DNA of 64,000 nucleotides from Kitasatospora gansuensis (GCF_014203705.1 NZ_JACHJR010000001.1:6138001-6202000); one strand, 5' to 3'; counted from the stretch's first letter, positions 1-9,690 are shown. Made by a program: numbers and translations. The notes: a model not told the origin generated them from the sequence alone.

Positions 1-41
1 TGCGCGTGGCGGAGAGGATCAGGGAGCCCCGCGGTCAGTAG
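1..41 (+). CDS. rsmH: RsmH (16S rRNA m4C1402 methyltransferase), C-terminal end only
   Basis: Only the last 12 codons and a TAG stop at 39-41 lie in the window. They read RVAERIREPRGQ, which resembles the RIAER-type C-terminus of RsmH proteins. rsmH normally sits directly upstream of ftsL in the dcw cluster, which is the main support for the call. The rest of the gene is to the left of the window. Confidence 0.6.
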   Translation, partial: RVAERIREPRGQ

Positions 42-80
42 GACCGGCGGGGGAGCGAGGACGGGCGAGGGAGAGACGCG

Positions 81-656
81 GTGCCGGTGGCCGGTGGTGG
101 CCTGACGGGTCGGAGCCAGCGGGAGCGCGGCGCGCTCCCCGGCCAGGGCGGGAGGGCGAGGATCACGGTACGGCCGGGCCGCGGGTCCTCCCGGGGCCGG
201 ACGCCGTTCGCGGTCCTGGTGGTGGCGCTGCTCTCGGGCGGGCTGTTCGGGCTGCTGATGCTGAACACCGCGCTGAATGAGGGCTCCTTCGAGCTCAGCC
301 GGCTGGAGCGGCAGTCCACCGAGCTGACCGACCTTCAGCAGACCCTGCAGGCCCAGATCGACCAGCAGTCCGGGCCGGACGCGCTGGAGCGCAGGCTCCG
401 CGAGCTGGGCATGGTGCCCGGCGGCGACCCGGCCTTCCTGGAGGCCGCCGACGGTTCGGTCAAGGGCAAGCCCGCCGAGGCCAAGGACAGCCCGCCGGTC
501 AAGCGCTCGGCCGAGGAGCTCTGGCCGCAGCCCAGCCCGAGCGCCCAGTCCGCGCCGCCCGCTCAGCCGGGCGGTGACCCCGGCGTCCAGATCAACCCGG
601 CCCCGCCCGCCGCTCCGTCAGCTCCCGCCCCGTCCGCCGGAGGTACGCCGCGATGA
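81..656 (+). CDS. ftsL: FtsL-like septum formation initiator
   Basis: A 191-residue bitopic membrane protein. A basic, Gly/Arg-rich cytoplasmic tail of about 48 residues is followed by one membrane segment (about residues 49-66, FAVLVVALLSGGLFGLLML). After it comes a short heptad-like helix (LSRLERQSTELTDLQQTLQAQI) and a Pro/Ser/Ala-rich extracytoplasmic tail. This is the layout of actinobacterial FtsL, which pairs with FtsB and FtsQ to activate septal FtsW-FtsI. The start is GTG at 81 with a purine-rich GAGGGAGAG just upstream. Its stop overlaps the ftsI start as ATGA at 653-656, so the two are translationally coupled. The assignment rests on topology and position because FtsL sequences diverge strongly. 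Confidence 0.8.
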   Translation: MPVAGGGLTGRSQRERGALPGQGGRARITVRPGRGSSRGRTPFAVLVVALLSGGLFGLLMLNTALNEGSFELSRLERQSTELTDLQQTLQAQIDQQSGPDALERRLRELGMVPGGDPAFLEAADGSVKGKPAEAKDSPPVKRSAEELWPQPSPSAQSAPPAQPGGDPGVQINPAPPAAPSAPAPSAGGTPR

Positions 657-2725
657 GTACGCCCCGTCAGCCCCCGCGCGGCGGCCCAGGGCCGCGCCGT
701 CCGGCCCGGCCGCAGAGCGGCCGACCGCAACCGGGGCGGCCGTCCCGCCCGGTCGACCGGCCGCGCGCCCCGCGCCAGCGCACCGGCGAGCCGGTCCGCC
801 GACCCGCCCAGCGCCGCCCCCGTCCAGGACCGCCGCCGGTGCGCACCATCAAGCTCGGCGACCAGCGCCGCCGGCTGCGGCTGGTCACCGTCGCGCTGGC
901 GCTGGTGTTCTCGGTCTTCGCGGGCCGGCTGATCCAGCTCCAGCTGCTCGACTCCGACGCGCTGGCCGCCTCCGCCGGGGCGAACAACTACCAGGAGGCC
1001 ATCCTCTCCGCCGACCGGGGCTCGATAACGTCCTCCGACGGCGTCGCGCTGGCCACCACGGTGGACGCGTACGACATCACCGGCGACCCCTCGCTGTACC
1101 CGGCCGAGAAGTCCTTCGTGCCGGATGCGCCGGAGCAGGCGGCCGCGCTGCTGGCCCCGATCCTGAACCGGAGCAAGGAGCAGCTCACCGCCGCGCTGCG
1201 CACCCCGAAGACCAAGTGGGTGATGCTGGCGCCCCGGCAGAGCCCGGAGACCAAGAAGCAGATCACCGACCTGAAGGCGACGCTGGCCAAGCAGGCCGAC
1301 ACCGCCGCCTGCCGGGCCCAGCGCAAGCTGGTCGGCAAGCCCGCCGACCAGGGCGGCCGGCAGTACGTGGACAACGTCTGCGCCAACCCGCTGGTCGGGA
1401 TCATCAACCAGGACAGCAAGCGCCGGGTCTACCCGGCGGGCGGCCTGGCGGCCAACCTGCTCGGCTACGTGAACGTGGACGGGATCGGCACCGGCGGCCT
1501 GGAGAAGCAGTTCCAGGAGGAGCTCGCGGGCAAGCCGGGCCGGAGCACGTACGCCCAGGTGAACGGCCGGATGGTGCCGACCGCGGGCGGCAGCCAGCAG
1601 TCCCCGGTGGAGGGCACCGACCTGCGGCTGACGATCAACCGGGACATCCAGTGGGCGGCCCAGCGGGCGATCACCGACCAGGTGGCCAACGCCGGGGCGG
1701 AGAAGGGCTACGTGATCGTCCAGGACGTGAAGACCGGTCAGATCCTGGCGATGGCCGCCTCCCCGGGCTTCAACCCGAACGACCTGAGCAAGGCCAAGCC
1801 CGAGCAGCTCGGCAACGCGGCGGTCGGCGACGCCTTCGAGCCAGGATCGACCGCGAAGCTGATGACCATGGCGGCGGTGCTGGACACCGGGACGGCCGCC
1901 TGGGACACCCACGTCACGGTGCCCAACACGCTGCAGCGCTCGGACCGGGTCTTCCACGACGACATCGACCACCCGACCTGGTACCTGACCCTGGCGGGCG
2001 TGCTGGCCAAGTCCTCCAACATCGGCACCATCCTGGCCGCCGAGCAGCTGGCGAAGAGTCAGCCCGAGGCCAACAAGGTGCTGTCCGACTACCTCGGCCG
2101 GTTCGGCATCGGCAAGCCCACCGGCCTCGGCTTCCCCGGCGAGACCAAGGGCATCCTGGCCAAGCCGGAGGACTGGAACGGCTCGCAGCAGTACACCATC
2201 CCGTTCGGCCAGGGCCTGTCGGTGAACGCGCTGCAGGCCGCCTCGGTGTTCTCCACCATCGCCAACGGGGGCGTCCGGGTGACGCCCAGCCTGCTGGCGG
2301 GCACCACCGGACCGGACGGCCGGTTCGTGCCGGCCGCGCCGGGCCAGGAGACCCGGGTGGTGAAGCCGGAGACCGCGAAGACCCTGACCGAGATGCTGGA
2401 GTCGGTGGTCTCGGACGAGCAGGGCACCGGAGCCAAGGCCAAGATCGAGGGCTACCGGGTGGCCGGGAAGACCGGCACGGCCAACCGGGTGGACCCGAAG
2501 ACCGGCAAGTACAACGGCTACACCGCCTCCTTCATCGGCTTCGCCCCGGCCGAGCAGCCCCGGGTCACCGTCTCCTGCGTGATCCAGGACCCGAAGAACG
2601 GTCACTTCGGCGGCCAGCTCTGCGGGCCGGTGTTCAAGCAGGTGATGGAGTTCACCCTGAAGACCCTGCGCGTCGCCCCCAGCGGCAGCGAGGCGCCCAA
2701 CCTCCCCGTCGACTGGAAGCCCTGA
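653..2725 (+). CDS. ftsI: FtsI, septal class B penicillin-binding protein (transpeptidase)
   Basis: A 690-residue peptidoglycan D,D-transpeptidase that crosslinks septal wall together with FtsW. A Pro/Arg-rich cytoplasmic N-terminus of about 75 residues precedes one membrane anchor (about 76-95, LVTVALALVFSVFAGRLIQL). The dimerisation (pedestal) domain follows, then the transpeptidase domain with all three active-site motifs: S399-T-A-K (in FEPGSTAK), S454-S-N and K606-T-G (in VAGKTGTA). The protein looks catalytically intact. It starts by ATGA overlap with ftsL and ends in a TGATG overlap with murE. In Streptomyces FtsI is needed for sporulation septa but is dispensable for vegetative growth. 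Confidence 0.95.
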   Translation: MSTPRQPPRGGPGPRRPARPQSGRPQPGRPSRPVDRPRAPRQRTGEPVRRPAQRRPRPGPPPVRTIKLGDQRRRLRLVTVALALVFSVFAGRLIQLQLLDSDALAASAGANNYQEAILSADRGSITSSDGVALATTVDAYDITGDPSLYPAEKSFVPDAPEQAAALLAPILNRSKEQLTAALRTPKTKWVMLAPRQSPETKKQITDLKATLAKQADTAACRAQRKLVGKPADQGGRQYVDNVCANPLVGIINQDSKRRVYPAGGLAANLLGYVNVDGIGTGGLEKQFQEELAGKPGRSTYAQVNGRMVPTAGGSQQSPVEGTDLRLTINRDIQWAAQRAITDQVANAGAEKGYVIVQDVKTGQILAMAASPGFNPNDLSKAKPEQLGNAAVGDAFEPGSTAKLMTMAAVLDTGTAAWDTHVTVPNTLQRSDRVFHDDIDHPTWYLTLAGVLAKSSNIGTILAAEQLAKSQPEANKVLSDYLGRFGIGKPTGLGFPGETKGILAKPEDWNGSQQYTIPFGQGLSVNALQAASVFSTIANGGVRVTPSLLAGTTGPDGRFVPAAPGQETRVVKPETAKTLTEMLESVVSDEQGTGAKAKIEGYRVAGKTGTANRVDPKTGKYNGYTASFIGFAPAEQPRVTVSCVIQDPKNGHFGGQLCGPVFKQVMEFTLKTLRVAPSGSEAPNLPVDWKP

Positions 2726-4425
2726 TGAACAGCCAGCCCCCCGCTCAGCCCGTACCCGGTGCCAGTTCGCGTGGCGGTTCCGGGGAGATTCCGGACGGGT
2801 CCGGTGCAGATGCCGGGTCAGGGGCCGCGTTTGGCTCATCGGGGGGTGTGGCGGATAGCCTTCCGGCCGTGCCGAAACCCGATCAAATCTCCGCGAGCCC
2901 GCCCCGGCCCACCGGCGTGCGCCCCACCCCGCTGGCCGAGGTGGCCCGTCTGCTCGGCTTGCCGCCGGTCGAGGGGGCGCCGGTCAGCGGCGTCACCCAC
3001 GACTCCCGGGCGGTCCGGCCCGGCGACGTGTACGTCGCGTTCCCCGGGGCCAACCACCACGGCGCCAAGTTCGCCGCGCAGGCGGTGCGGCAGGGCGCGG
3101 TCGCGGTGCTGACCGACCGGGACGGCGCCGCCCAGGCCGTCGACTGCGGCGCGCCGCTGCTGGTGGTGGCGAGCCCGCGGGCCCGGATGGGCGAGCTGGC
3201 CGCCGAGGTCTACGGCCGCCCCAGCGCGGGCCTGCGGATGATCGGTCTGACCGGCACCAACGGGAAGACCACCACCGCGTACCTGGTCGAGGGCGGCCTC
3301 AAGGGCGCGGGCCTCACCCCCGGCGTGATCGGCACCGTGGAGATGCGGGTCGGCACCGACCGGATCAAGAGCGAGCGGACCACCCCCGAGTCCACCGATC
3401 TGCACGCGATCCTCGCGGTGATGCGCGAGCGCGGGGCCGAGGCCGTGGTGATGGAGGTCTCCAGCCACGCGCTCAGCTACGGCCGGGTGGACGGCGTGGT
3501 CTACGACGTCGCGCTGTTCAACAACCTGACGCCGGAGCACCTGGACTTCCACCCGGACATGGAGGACTACTTCCGGGCCAAGGCCAGGCTGTTCCAGCCG
3601 GACAAGGCCAGGCTCGGGGTGGTCAACCTGGACGACGCGTACGGCCGCCGGCTGCTCGCCGAGGCGCCGATCCCGATGACCGGCTTCTCCGCCAAGGGCG
3701 ACCCGGCCGCGCAGTGGCGGGCGCTGGACGTGCAGCTCGGGCCGCTCGGCTCGACCTTCACCGTGGTCGGACCTGACGGGCAGTCGGCCGAGGCGAGCGT
3801 GCCGCTGCCGGGTCCGTTCAACGTGGCCAACGCGCTCGGCGCGATCACCGCGCTGGTCACCGCCGGGGTCGAGCTGGAGCAGGCGGTGGCCGGGCTGGCC
3901 GCCGTCCCCGGCGTGCCGGGCCGGCTGGAGCGGGTGGACGCCGGGCAGCCGTACGTGGCCGTGGTCGACTACGCGCACAAGCCGGACGCCCTGCAGGCCG
4001 TCCTGGAGTCGCTGCGCGAGGTCACCAAGGGCCGGCTGCACGTGGTGGTCGGCTGCGGCGGTGACCGGGACCCGTACAAGCGCGGACCGATGGGCGCGAT
4101 CGCCGCCCGGCTGGCCGACACCGCGGTGCTGACCAGCGACAACCCGCGCTCCGAGGACGCCCTGGCGATCCTCGCCACCATGCTGACCGGCGCCACCGAG
4201 GTGCCGGAGGCCGAGCGCGGCGAGGTGCTGGTGGTGCCGGACCGGGCCGAGGCGATCGCCGACGCCGTGAAGCACGCGCACGCCGGGGACACCGTGCTGG
4301 TCGCGGGCAAGGGCCATGAGTTGGGCCAGTACGTCCGGGGTGAGGTCCGCCCCTTCGACGACCGGCAGGTACTGCGCGAGGCCATCGAGCACCGTGTTGG
4401 CAGTCGAGGAGTGGAGCAGCCGTGA
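2725..4425 (+). CDS. murE: MurE, UDP-MurNAc-tripeptide synthetase
   Basis: A 566-residue Mur ligase that adds the diamino acid to UDP-MurNAc-L-Ala-D-Glu in the cytoplasm. The ATP loop GTNGKTTT is at about residues 177-184. The motif D472-N-P-R475 (TSDNPRSED) recognises the diaminopimelate side chain in this family, so the substrate is diaminopimelate rather than lysine. The ATG at 2725 overlaps the ftsI stop (TGATG) and gives a low-complexity leader of about 55 residues (MNSQPPAQPVPG...) before the folded domain. A GTG at 2848 (residue 42) is an alternative start that would remove most of this leader. The stop overlaps the murF start as GTGA. Confidence 0.94.
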   Translation: MNSQPPAQPVPGASSRGGSGEIPDGSGADAGSGAAFGSSGGVADSLPAVPKPDQISASPPRPTGVRPTPLAEVARLLGLPPVEGAPVSGVTHDSRAVRPGDVYVAFPGANHHGAKFAAQAVRQGAVAVLTDRDGAAQAVDCGAPLLVVASPRARMGELAAEVYGRPSAGLRMIGLTGTNGKTTTAYLVEGGLKGAGLTPGVIGTVEMRVGTDRIKSERTTPESTDLHAILAVMRERGAEAVVMEVSSHALSYGRVDGVVYDVALFNNLTPEHLDFHPDMEDYFRAKARLFQPDKARLGVVNLDDAYGRRLLAEAPIPMTGFSAKGDPAAQWRALDVQLGPLGSTFTVVGPDGQSAEASVPLPGPFNVANALGAITALVTAGVELEQAVAGLAAVPGVPGRLERVDAGQPYVAVVDYAHKPDALQAVLESLREVTKGRLHVVVGCGGDRDPYKRGPMGAIAARLADTAVLTSDNPRSEDALAILATMLTGATEVPEAERGEVLVVPDRAEAIADAVKHAHAGDTVLVAGKGHELGQYVRGEVRPFDDRQVLREAIEHRVGSRGVEQP

Positions 4426-5822
4426 TCGCACTGACCCTTGCCGAGGTGGCCGAGGCCGTCGGCGGCACCCTGCACAACGCCGACCCGGCGACCGTGGTCA
4501 CCGGCTCGGTGGAGCACGACTCGCGGAAGGTGGCGGCGGGCGGCCTGTACGTGGCCATCGTCGGAGAGCGGGTGGACGGACACGACTTCGCCGGGCAGGC
4601 GCTGGCCGCCGGGGCGGTCGCCGTGCTGGCGACCCGTCAGCTGGACGTGCCCACCGTGCTGGTGGACGACGTGCAGACCGCGCTCGGGCAGCTGGCCCGG
4701 GCCGTGGTCCGGCGCTCCGACGCCGAGGTGGTGGCGCTCACCGGCTCGGCCGGCAAGACCAGCACCAAGGACCTGATCGCCCAACTGCTGGCCAGGCGTG
4801 GGGAGACGGTCTTCCCGCCCGGCTCGATGAACAACGAGATCGGCCACCCGATGACCGCGCTGCGGGTCGAGCCGAGCACGAAGCACCTGGTGATGGAGAT
4901 GGGCGCCCGGCACAAGGGCGACATCGCGTACCTGGCCGAGATCACCCCGCCCACCGTCGGCGTGGTGCTCAACATCGGCACCGCGCACGTCGGCGAGTTC
5001 GGCTCCAAGGCCGGGATCGCCGAGGCCAAGGGCGAGTTGGTGGAGGCGCTGACCAGCGACGGGATCGCGATCCTGAACGCCGACGACCCGCTGGTGCGGG
5101 CGATGGCCTCGCGCACCAAGGCCCGGGTGCTGTACTTCGGCGAGAGCCCGGGCGCCGACGTCCGGGCCACCGGAGTTCGCCTGGACGACGCCGGACGGCC
5201 ACAGTTCACACTCACCACCCCGGCCGGTTCCGCACCGGTACGGCTGCGCCTGTACGGTGAGCACCACGTTTCGAACGCCCTCGCCGCCGCCGCGGTGGCG
5301 GTGGCGCTCGGTATGTCCGTCGATGACACCGCCGCCGCGCTCGGCGAGGCGGAAGCGCTGTCCCGCTGGCGCATGGAGGTCGTCGAACGGGCCGACGGCG
5401 TCACCGTGGTCAACGACGCCTACAACGCGAACCCGGAGTCCATGCGGGCCGCGCTGCGGGCGCTGGTGTCGATGGGGGGCCGGGGCCCGGAGCGCCGTCG
5501 CACCTTCGCGGTGCTCGGTGAGATGCGGGAGCTCGGCGAGGACAGCCTCACCGAGCACGACGCCATCGGGCGGCTCGCGGTCCGACTGGACGTCACCAGG
5601 CTGGTGGCGGTCGGCGGACGCGACGCGGCCTGTATGGAACTGGGCGCGAGGAACGAAGGTTCGTGGGGTGAGGAGTCGGTGCTGGTGTCCGACGCGGACG
5701 CGGCGGTCGAGCTGCTGCGGGGTCAGCTGCGGCCAGGGGACGTGGTGTTGGTGAAGGCGTCCCGTTCGGTTGGTCTGGAGCGCGTGGCCGAGGCCCTGCT
5801 GGCTGATGGAGCCGCGAAGTGA
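4422..5822 (+). CDS. murF: MurF, UDP-MurNAc-tripeptide-D-Ala-D-Ala ligase
   Basis: A 466-residue Mur ligase that attaches the D-Ala-D-Ala dipeptide and completes the cytoplasmic pentapeptide precursor. The N-terminal substrate domain (LAEVAEAVGGTL...VEHDSRKVAAGGLYVAI) is typical of MurE/MurF. The ATP loop GSAGKTSTKD begins at residue 108, and the MNNEIGHPMTAL and VVNDAYNANPESM blocks are diagnostic of MurF. It starts at GTG 4422, overlapping the murE stop, and its TGA overlaps the mraY GTG at 5819. Sequence and position both point to a normal enzyme of the lipid II pathway. Confidence 0.95.
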   Translation: MIALTLAEVAEAVGGTLHNADPATVVTGSVEHDSRKVAAGGLYVAIVGERVDGHDFAGQALAAGAVAVLATRQLDVPTVLVDDVQTALGQLARAVVRRSDAEVVALTGSAGKTSTKDLIAQLLARRGETVFPPGSMNNEIGHPMTALRVEPSTKHLVMEMGARHKGDIAYLAEITPPTVGVVLNIGTAHVGEFGSKAGIAEAKGELVEALTSDGIAILNADDPLVRAMASRTKARVLYFGESPGADVRATGVRLDDAGRPQFTLTTPAGSAPVRLRLYGEHHVSNALAAAAVAVALGMSVDDTAAALGEAEALSRWRMEVVERADGVTVVNDAYNANPESMRAALRALVSMGGRGPERRRTFAVLGEMRELGEDSLTEHDAIGRLAVRLDVTRLVAVGGRDAACMELGARNEGSWGEESVLVSDADAAVELLRGQLRPGDVVLVKASRSVGLERVAEALLADGAAK

Positions 5823-6880
5823 AGCAGATTCTCTTCTCCGGGATGATCGGCCTGGTGCTATCGCTGCTCGGCACCCCGGCGCTGATCCGGCTGCTGGCCA
5901 AGCACGGCTACGGCCAGATGATCCGCGACGACGGCCCGAAGGCGCACGCCAGCAAGCGCGGTACGCCCACCATGGGTGGCATCGCCTTCATCCTGGCCAC
6001 CCTGATCGCCTACGCCGCGACCAAGGTGATAACGGGCGAGAAGCCCACCGCCTCGGGTCTGTTGGTGCTCTTCCTGACCACCGGCCTGGGCCTGGTCGGC
6101 TTCCTGGACGACTACATCAAGGTGGTCAAGCAGCGCTCCCTCGGCCTGCGGGCCAAGGCCAAGCTGCTCGGCCAGTCGCTGGTCGGTCTGACCTTCGCGA
6201 TCCTGTCGCTCCAGTTCAAGGACGAGGCCGGGCGCACCCCGGCCTCCACCAGCCTCTCCTTCGTCCAGGACTTCAGCTGGTCGATCGGGCCCGTGCTGTT
6301 CGTGATCTGGGCGTACTTCATGATCGCCGCGATGTCGAACGGCGTGAACCTCACCGACGGCCTGGACGGCCTGGCCACCGGCGCCTCGGTGATGGTCTTC
6401 GGCGCCTACGTCTTCATCGGCGTCTGGCAGTACGGCCAGACCTGCGCCGCGATGGTCACCGCCACCTCGACCTGTTACGACGTCAGGGACCCGCTGGACC
6501 TGGCGGTGGTCGCCTCGGCGCTGATGGGCTCCTGCTTCGGCTTCCTGTGGTGGAACACCTCGCCCGCCAAGATCTTCATGGGCGACACCGGCTCGCTCGC
6601 GCTGGGCGGCGCGCTGGCCGGTCTGGCGATCTGCTCGCAGACCGAGCTGCTGCTCGCGCTGCTCGGCGGCCTCTTCGTGATCATCACGCTGTCGGTGATC
6701 ATCCAGGTCGGTTCGTTCCGGATGACCGGCAAGCGGGTCTTCAAGATGGCGCCGCTCCAGCACCACTTCGAGCTCAAGGGCTGGAGCGAAGTGCTGATCG
6801 TGGTCCGGTTCTGGATCATCCAGGGCCTGTGCGTCGCGGTCGGCCTCGGCCTGTTCTACGCGGGCTGGGTGACCGGATGA
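5819..6880 (+). CDS. mraY: MraY, phospho-MurNAc-pentapeptide translocase
   Basis: A 353-residue polytopic membrane enzyme that transfers phospho-MurNAc-pentapeptide from UDP to undecaprenyl phosphate, giving lipid I. Family signatures include the cytoplasmic Asp-rich motif FLDDYIKVVKQR, NLTDGLDGLATG, and KIFMGDTGSLALGG with the catalytic Asp, followed by MAPLQHHFELKGW near the C-terminus. About ten hydrophobic segments are visible, the usual number for the family. The GTG start overlaps murF and the stop overlaps the murD start as ATGA (6877-6880), so it is a tightly coupled operon member. Confidence 0.96.
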   Translation: MKQILFSGMIGLVLSLLGTPALIRLLAKHGYGQMIRDDGPKAHASKRGTPTMGGIAFILATLIAYAATKVITGEKPTASGLLVLFLTTGLGLVGFLDDYIKVVKQRSLGLRAKAKLLGQSLVGLTFAILSLQFKDEAGRTPASTSLSFVQDFSWSIGPVLFVIWAYFMIAAMSNGVNLTDGLDGLATGASVMVFGAYVFIGVWQYGQTCAAMVTATSTCYDVRDPLDLAVVASALMGSCFGFLWWNTSPAKIFMGDTGSLALGGALAGLAICSQTELLLALLGGLFVIITLSVIIQVGSFRMTGKRVFKMAPLQHHFELKGWSEVLIVVRFWIIQGLCVAVGLGLFYAGWVTG

Positions 6881-8304
6881 CCGCCGTCGACTTCAAGGAC
6901 CTGCCGGTCGTCGTCGCGGGCCTGGGCATCTCCGGCATCTCGGCCGCCCGGGTGCTCCGTGACCTCGGCGCGCGGGTCACCGTGGTGGACGGCGGCGACG
7001 GCGAGGGCCTGCGGGCCCGGGCCGCCTCGCTCGGCGCGGACCTCACCGTCCGGCTCGGCGACGGCGACACGCTGCCCGAGGGCACCCGACTGATCGTCAC
7101 CTCGCCCGGCTGGCCGCCGAACAGCCCGCTGTTCCTGGCCGCCGAGCAGGCCGGGGTACCGGTCTGGGGCGACGTCGAACTCGCCTGGCAGCTCCGCAGG
7201 CCGCTGCCGGAGACCGGCGAGCCGGCCCCCTGGCTGGCCGTCACCGGCACCAACGGCAAGACCACCACCGTCCAGATGCTCGCCTCGATCCTGACCGCGG
7301 CCGGCAGGCGCACCGCCGCCGTCGGCAACGTCGGCGTCTCGGTGCTGGACGCGGTGCTCGCCGAGCAGCCGTACGAGGTGCTCGCGGTCGAGCTCTCCAG
7401 CTACCAGCTGCACTGGGCGCCCTCGCTGCGCCCGCACTCGGCCGCCGTGCTCAACCTGGCGCCGGACCACCTGGACTGGCACGGCTCGATGGCGGCGTAC
7501 GCCGCCGACAAGGGCCGGATCTACCAGGGCAACCAGGTCGCCTGCGTGTACAACCTGGCCGACCCGGCCACCGAGGAGCTGGTCATCGAGGCCGACGTCG
7601 AGGAGGGCTGCCGGGCGATCGGCTTCGGCCTCGGCGCCCCCGGCCTGTCCCAGTTCGGCGTGGTGGACGGCCTGTTGGTGGACCGCGCGTTCGTCCCGGA
7701 CCGGCAGAAGAACGCCGCCGAGATCGGCGCGGTCGAGGACGTCAACCCGCCGGCCCCGCACAACATCGCCAACGCCCTGGCGGCGGCGGCGCTGGCCCGG
7801 GCGTACGGGGTGGACACCAAGGCCGTCCGGGAGGGCCTGCGGGCCTTCCGCCCGGACGCGCACCGGATCGCCGAGGTCGCGGTGGTCGGCGAGGTCACGT
7901 ACATCGACGACTCCAAGGCCACCAACACCCATGCCGCGGCGGCCTCGTTGGCCGCGTACGAGCCGGTGGTCTGGATCGCCGGCGGCCTGGCCAAGGGCGC
8001 GACCTTCGACGAGCTGGTGCGGGGCGCGGCGAAGCGGCTGCGGGCCGCCGTGCTGATCGGCGCCGACCGGGCGCTGATCAAGGAGGCGCTGGCGCGACAC
8101 GCCCCGGATGTTCCGGTGATCGAGGCCGCCCAGGGTGAGACTGGCGCGGTGGCGATGACCGAGGTGGTCCGCGCGGCCGCCGGACTCGCCCGACCGGGCG
8201 ACACCGTCCTGCTGGCCCCGGCCTGTGCCTCGATGGACATGTTCACCAACTACGGCCAGCGCGGCGACTTCTTCGCCGAGGCGGTCCGGGCGCTTCAGGA
8301 CTGA
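6877..8304 (+). CDS. murD: MurD, UDP-MurNAc-L-Ala-D-Glu ligase
   Basis: A 475-residue ligase that adds D-glutamate to UDP-MurNAc-L-Ala. The N-terminal Rossmann-like motif VVVAGLGISGISAARVL binds the uridine nucleotide. The central ATP loop is GTNGKTTTVQML, and the C-terminal stretch YIDDSKATNTHAAAASL with VWIAGGLAKG is typical of MurD. The ATG at 6877 overlaps the mraY stop. The stop at 8302-8304 is followed by a 21-bp gap holding the ftsW ribosome site. Nothing unusual was seen. Confidence 0.95.
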   Translation: MTAVDFKDLPVVVAGLGISGISAARVLRDLGARVTVVDGGDGEGLRARAASLGADLTVRLGDGDTLPEGTRLIVTSPGWPPNSPLFLAAEQAGVPVWGDVELAWQLRRPLPETGEPAPWLAVTGTNGKTTTVQMLASILTAAGRRTAAVGNVGVSVLDAVLAEQPYEVLAVELSSYQLHWAPSLRPHSAAVLNLAPDHLDWHGSMAAYAADKGRIYQGNQVACVYNLADPATEELVIEADVEEGCRAIGFGLGAPGLSQFGVVDGLLVDRAFVPDRQKNAAEIGAVEDVNPPAPHNIANALAAAALARAYGVDTKAVREGLRAFRPDAHRIAEVAVVGEVTYIDDSKATNTHAAAASLAAYEPVVWIAGGLAKGATFDELVRGAAKRLRAAVLIGADRALIKEALARHAPDVPVIEAAQGETGAVAMTEVVRAAAGLARPGDTVLLAPACASMDMFTNYGQRGDFFAEAVRALQD

Positions 8305-8325
8305 GAAGGACGAGGGGGGAGCTGT

Positions 8326-9684
8326 GTGATGGCCGGTCAGGGAACGGCTGGGCCGGAGCGCAGCTCCTCCAAGTTCCAGGTGATCTCGGCGAGTACCGCC
8401 ACCTTCAAGGCGGCCGATCCGGTCACCAGGCTGCGGGCGTTCCGGGGCCGGGTCCGGTATCTGCTGGACCGTCCGCTGACGCCCTATTACCTGATCCTCG
8501 GCGCCGTGCTGCTGCTGCTGGTGCTCGGCCTCGGGATGGTCTTCTCCTCCTCGCAGATCCTGGCCAAGCGCTGGGAACTGCCGATGACCTTCTTCTTCCG
8601 CAAGCAGTTGATCGCCGTGCTGCTCGGGCTCGGCCTGATGGTGCTGTTCGCCCGGACGCCGCTCCGGTTGATGCGGGCGATGGTCTACCCGGTGCTGTTC
8701 GGTGTGCTCGGCGCCCTGGTGCTGGTCGCCGTGCCGGGCATCGGCACCAACGTCGGCGGCAACCAGAACTGGCTGGATCTGGGCTCCTTCCAGATCCAGC
8801 CGTCCGAGTTCGCCAAGCTGGCGCTGGTGCTCTGGGCGGCCGACCTGCTGGCCCGCAAGCAGAAGACCAGGACCCTGGACCAGTGGAAGCACCTGCTGGT
8901 GCCGCTGGTGCCGGGCACCCTGCTGCTGGTGCTGCTGATCATGATCGGCGGCGACATGGGCACCACGATGATCCTGATCGCGATGCTGTTCGGCCTGCTC
9001 TGGCTGGTCGGCGCCCCGCTCCGGCTGTTCGCCGCGACCATGGGCATCGCGGTGGTGGCCTGTACGGCGCTGATCATCACGGTTCCGCACCGGCTGGACC
9101 GGCTGGCCTGCATCGGCGTCACCAAGCCGGACCCGAACGTCAACTGCTTCCAGGCCCTGCACGGCCTCTACGCCTTCGCGGCGGGCGGCCCGTTCGGCTC
9201 CGGCTTCGGCGCGGGCGTCGAGAAATGGGGCCAACTTCCGGAGGCGCACACCGACTTCATCTTCGCCGCACTGGGCGAGGAACTGGGTCTGGTGGGGACG
9301 CTGTCGGTGCTCGGCCTCTTCGCGGCACTAGGCTACGCGGGTATCCGCGTGGCCAGCAGTACGAAGGACCCCTTCGTCAGGTACGCCGCGGGAGCTGCCA
9401 CCACCTGGATCATGGCGCAGGCCATGGTCAACCTGGGGTCGGCGCTGGGACTTCTGCCGATCGCGGGCGTCCCGCTCCCGCTGTTCTCCTACGGGGGGTC
9501 GGCGATGCTGTCGGCCATGTCCGCCGTCGGGGTGCTGCTGTGCTTCGCACGCAGCTCGCCGGGGGCGAAGGCGGCGCTTGCCGCACGGAGCTCCAACAGC
9601 CGGTTCAGATCTGTCCTGATCCGGGTGCTGCCACGACGAACCACAGCGCGCCAGGCTGCGAAGCCGAAGCGCAGGGAGCGGTGA
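8326..9684 (+). CDS. ftsW: FtsW, SEDS-family peptidoglycan glycosyltransferase
   Basis: A 452-residue SEDS protein that polymerises lipid II at the septum with FtsI. After a cytoplasmic leader of about 50 residues come ten predicted membrane segments. Family signatures are GGNQNWLDLGSFQIQPSEFAKLAL, the HTDFIFAALGEELGLVG block and the C-terminal GVPLPLFSYGGSAMLS. The tail is basic (RSVLIRVLPRRTTARQAAKPKRRER). GTG at 8326 is followed at once by ATG at 8329; a GAGGGGGGA ribosome site lies 8-15 bases upstream of either, so the true start could be three bases later. It has the FtsW neighbours murD and murG; the elongation homologue RodA normally maps elsewhere. Confidence 0.94.
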   Translation: MMAGQGTAGPERSSSKFQVISASTATFKAADPVTRLRAFRGRVRYLLDRPLTPYYLILGAVLLLLVLGLGMVFSSSQILAKRWELPMTFFFRKQLIAVLLGLGLMVLFARTPLRLMRAMVYPVLFGVLGALVLVAVPGIGTNVGGNQNWLDLGSFQIQPSEFAKLALVLWAADLLARKQKTRTLDQWKHLLVPLVPGTLLLVLLIMIGGDMGTTMILIAMLFGLLWLVGAPLRLFAATMGIAVVACTALIITVPHRLDRLACIGVTKPDPNVNCFQALHGLYAFAAGGPFGSGFGAGVEKWGQLPEAHTDFIFAALGEELGLVGTLSVLGLFAALGYAGIRVASSTKDPFVRYAAGAATTWIMAQAMVNLGSALGLLPIAGVPLPLFSYGGSAMLSAMSAVGVLLCFARSSPGAKAALAARSSNSRFRSVLIRVLPRRTTARQAAKPKRRER

Positions 9685-9690
9685 ATTTCG

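Noticed and set aside
574..2724. Plus-strand frame running through ftsI into murE as one 1,283-codon protein
   Set aside because: Its first 717 codons are the out-of-frame Arg/Pro/Gly shadow of ftsI. MurE begins at ATG 2725.
563..2839. Long minus-strand frames over ftsI and the other dcw genes
   Set aside because: The plus strand encodes unmistakable FtsI/Mur proteins in coupled frames. The antisense products show no family motifs.
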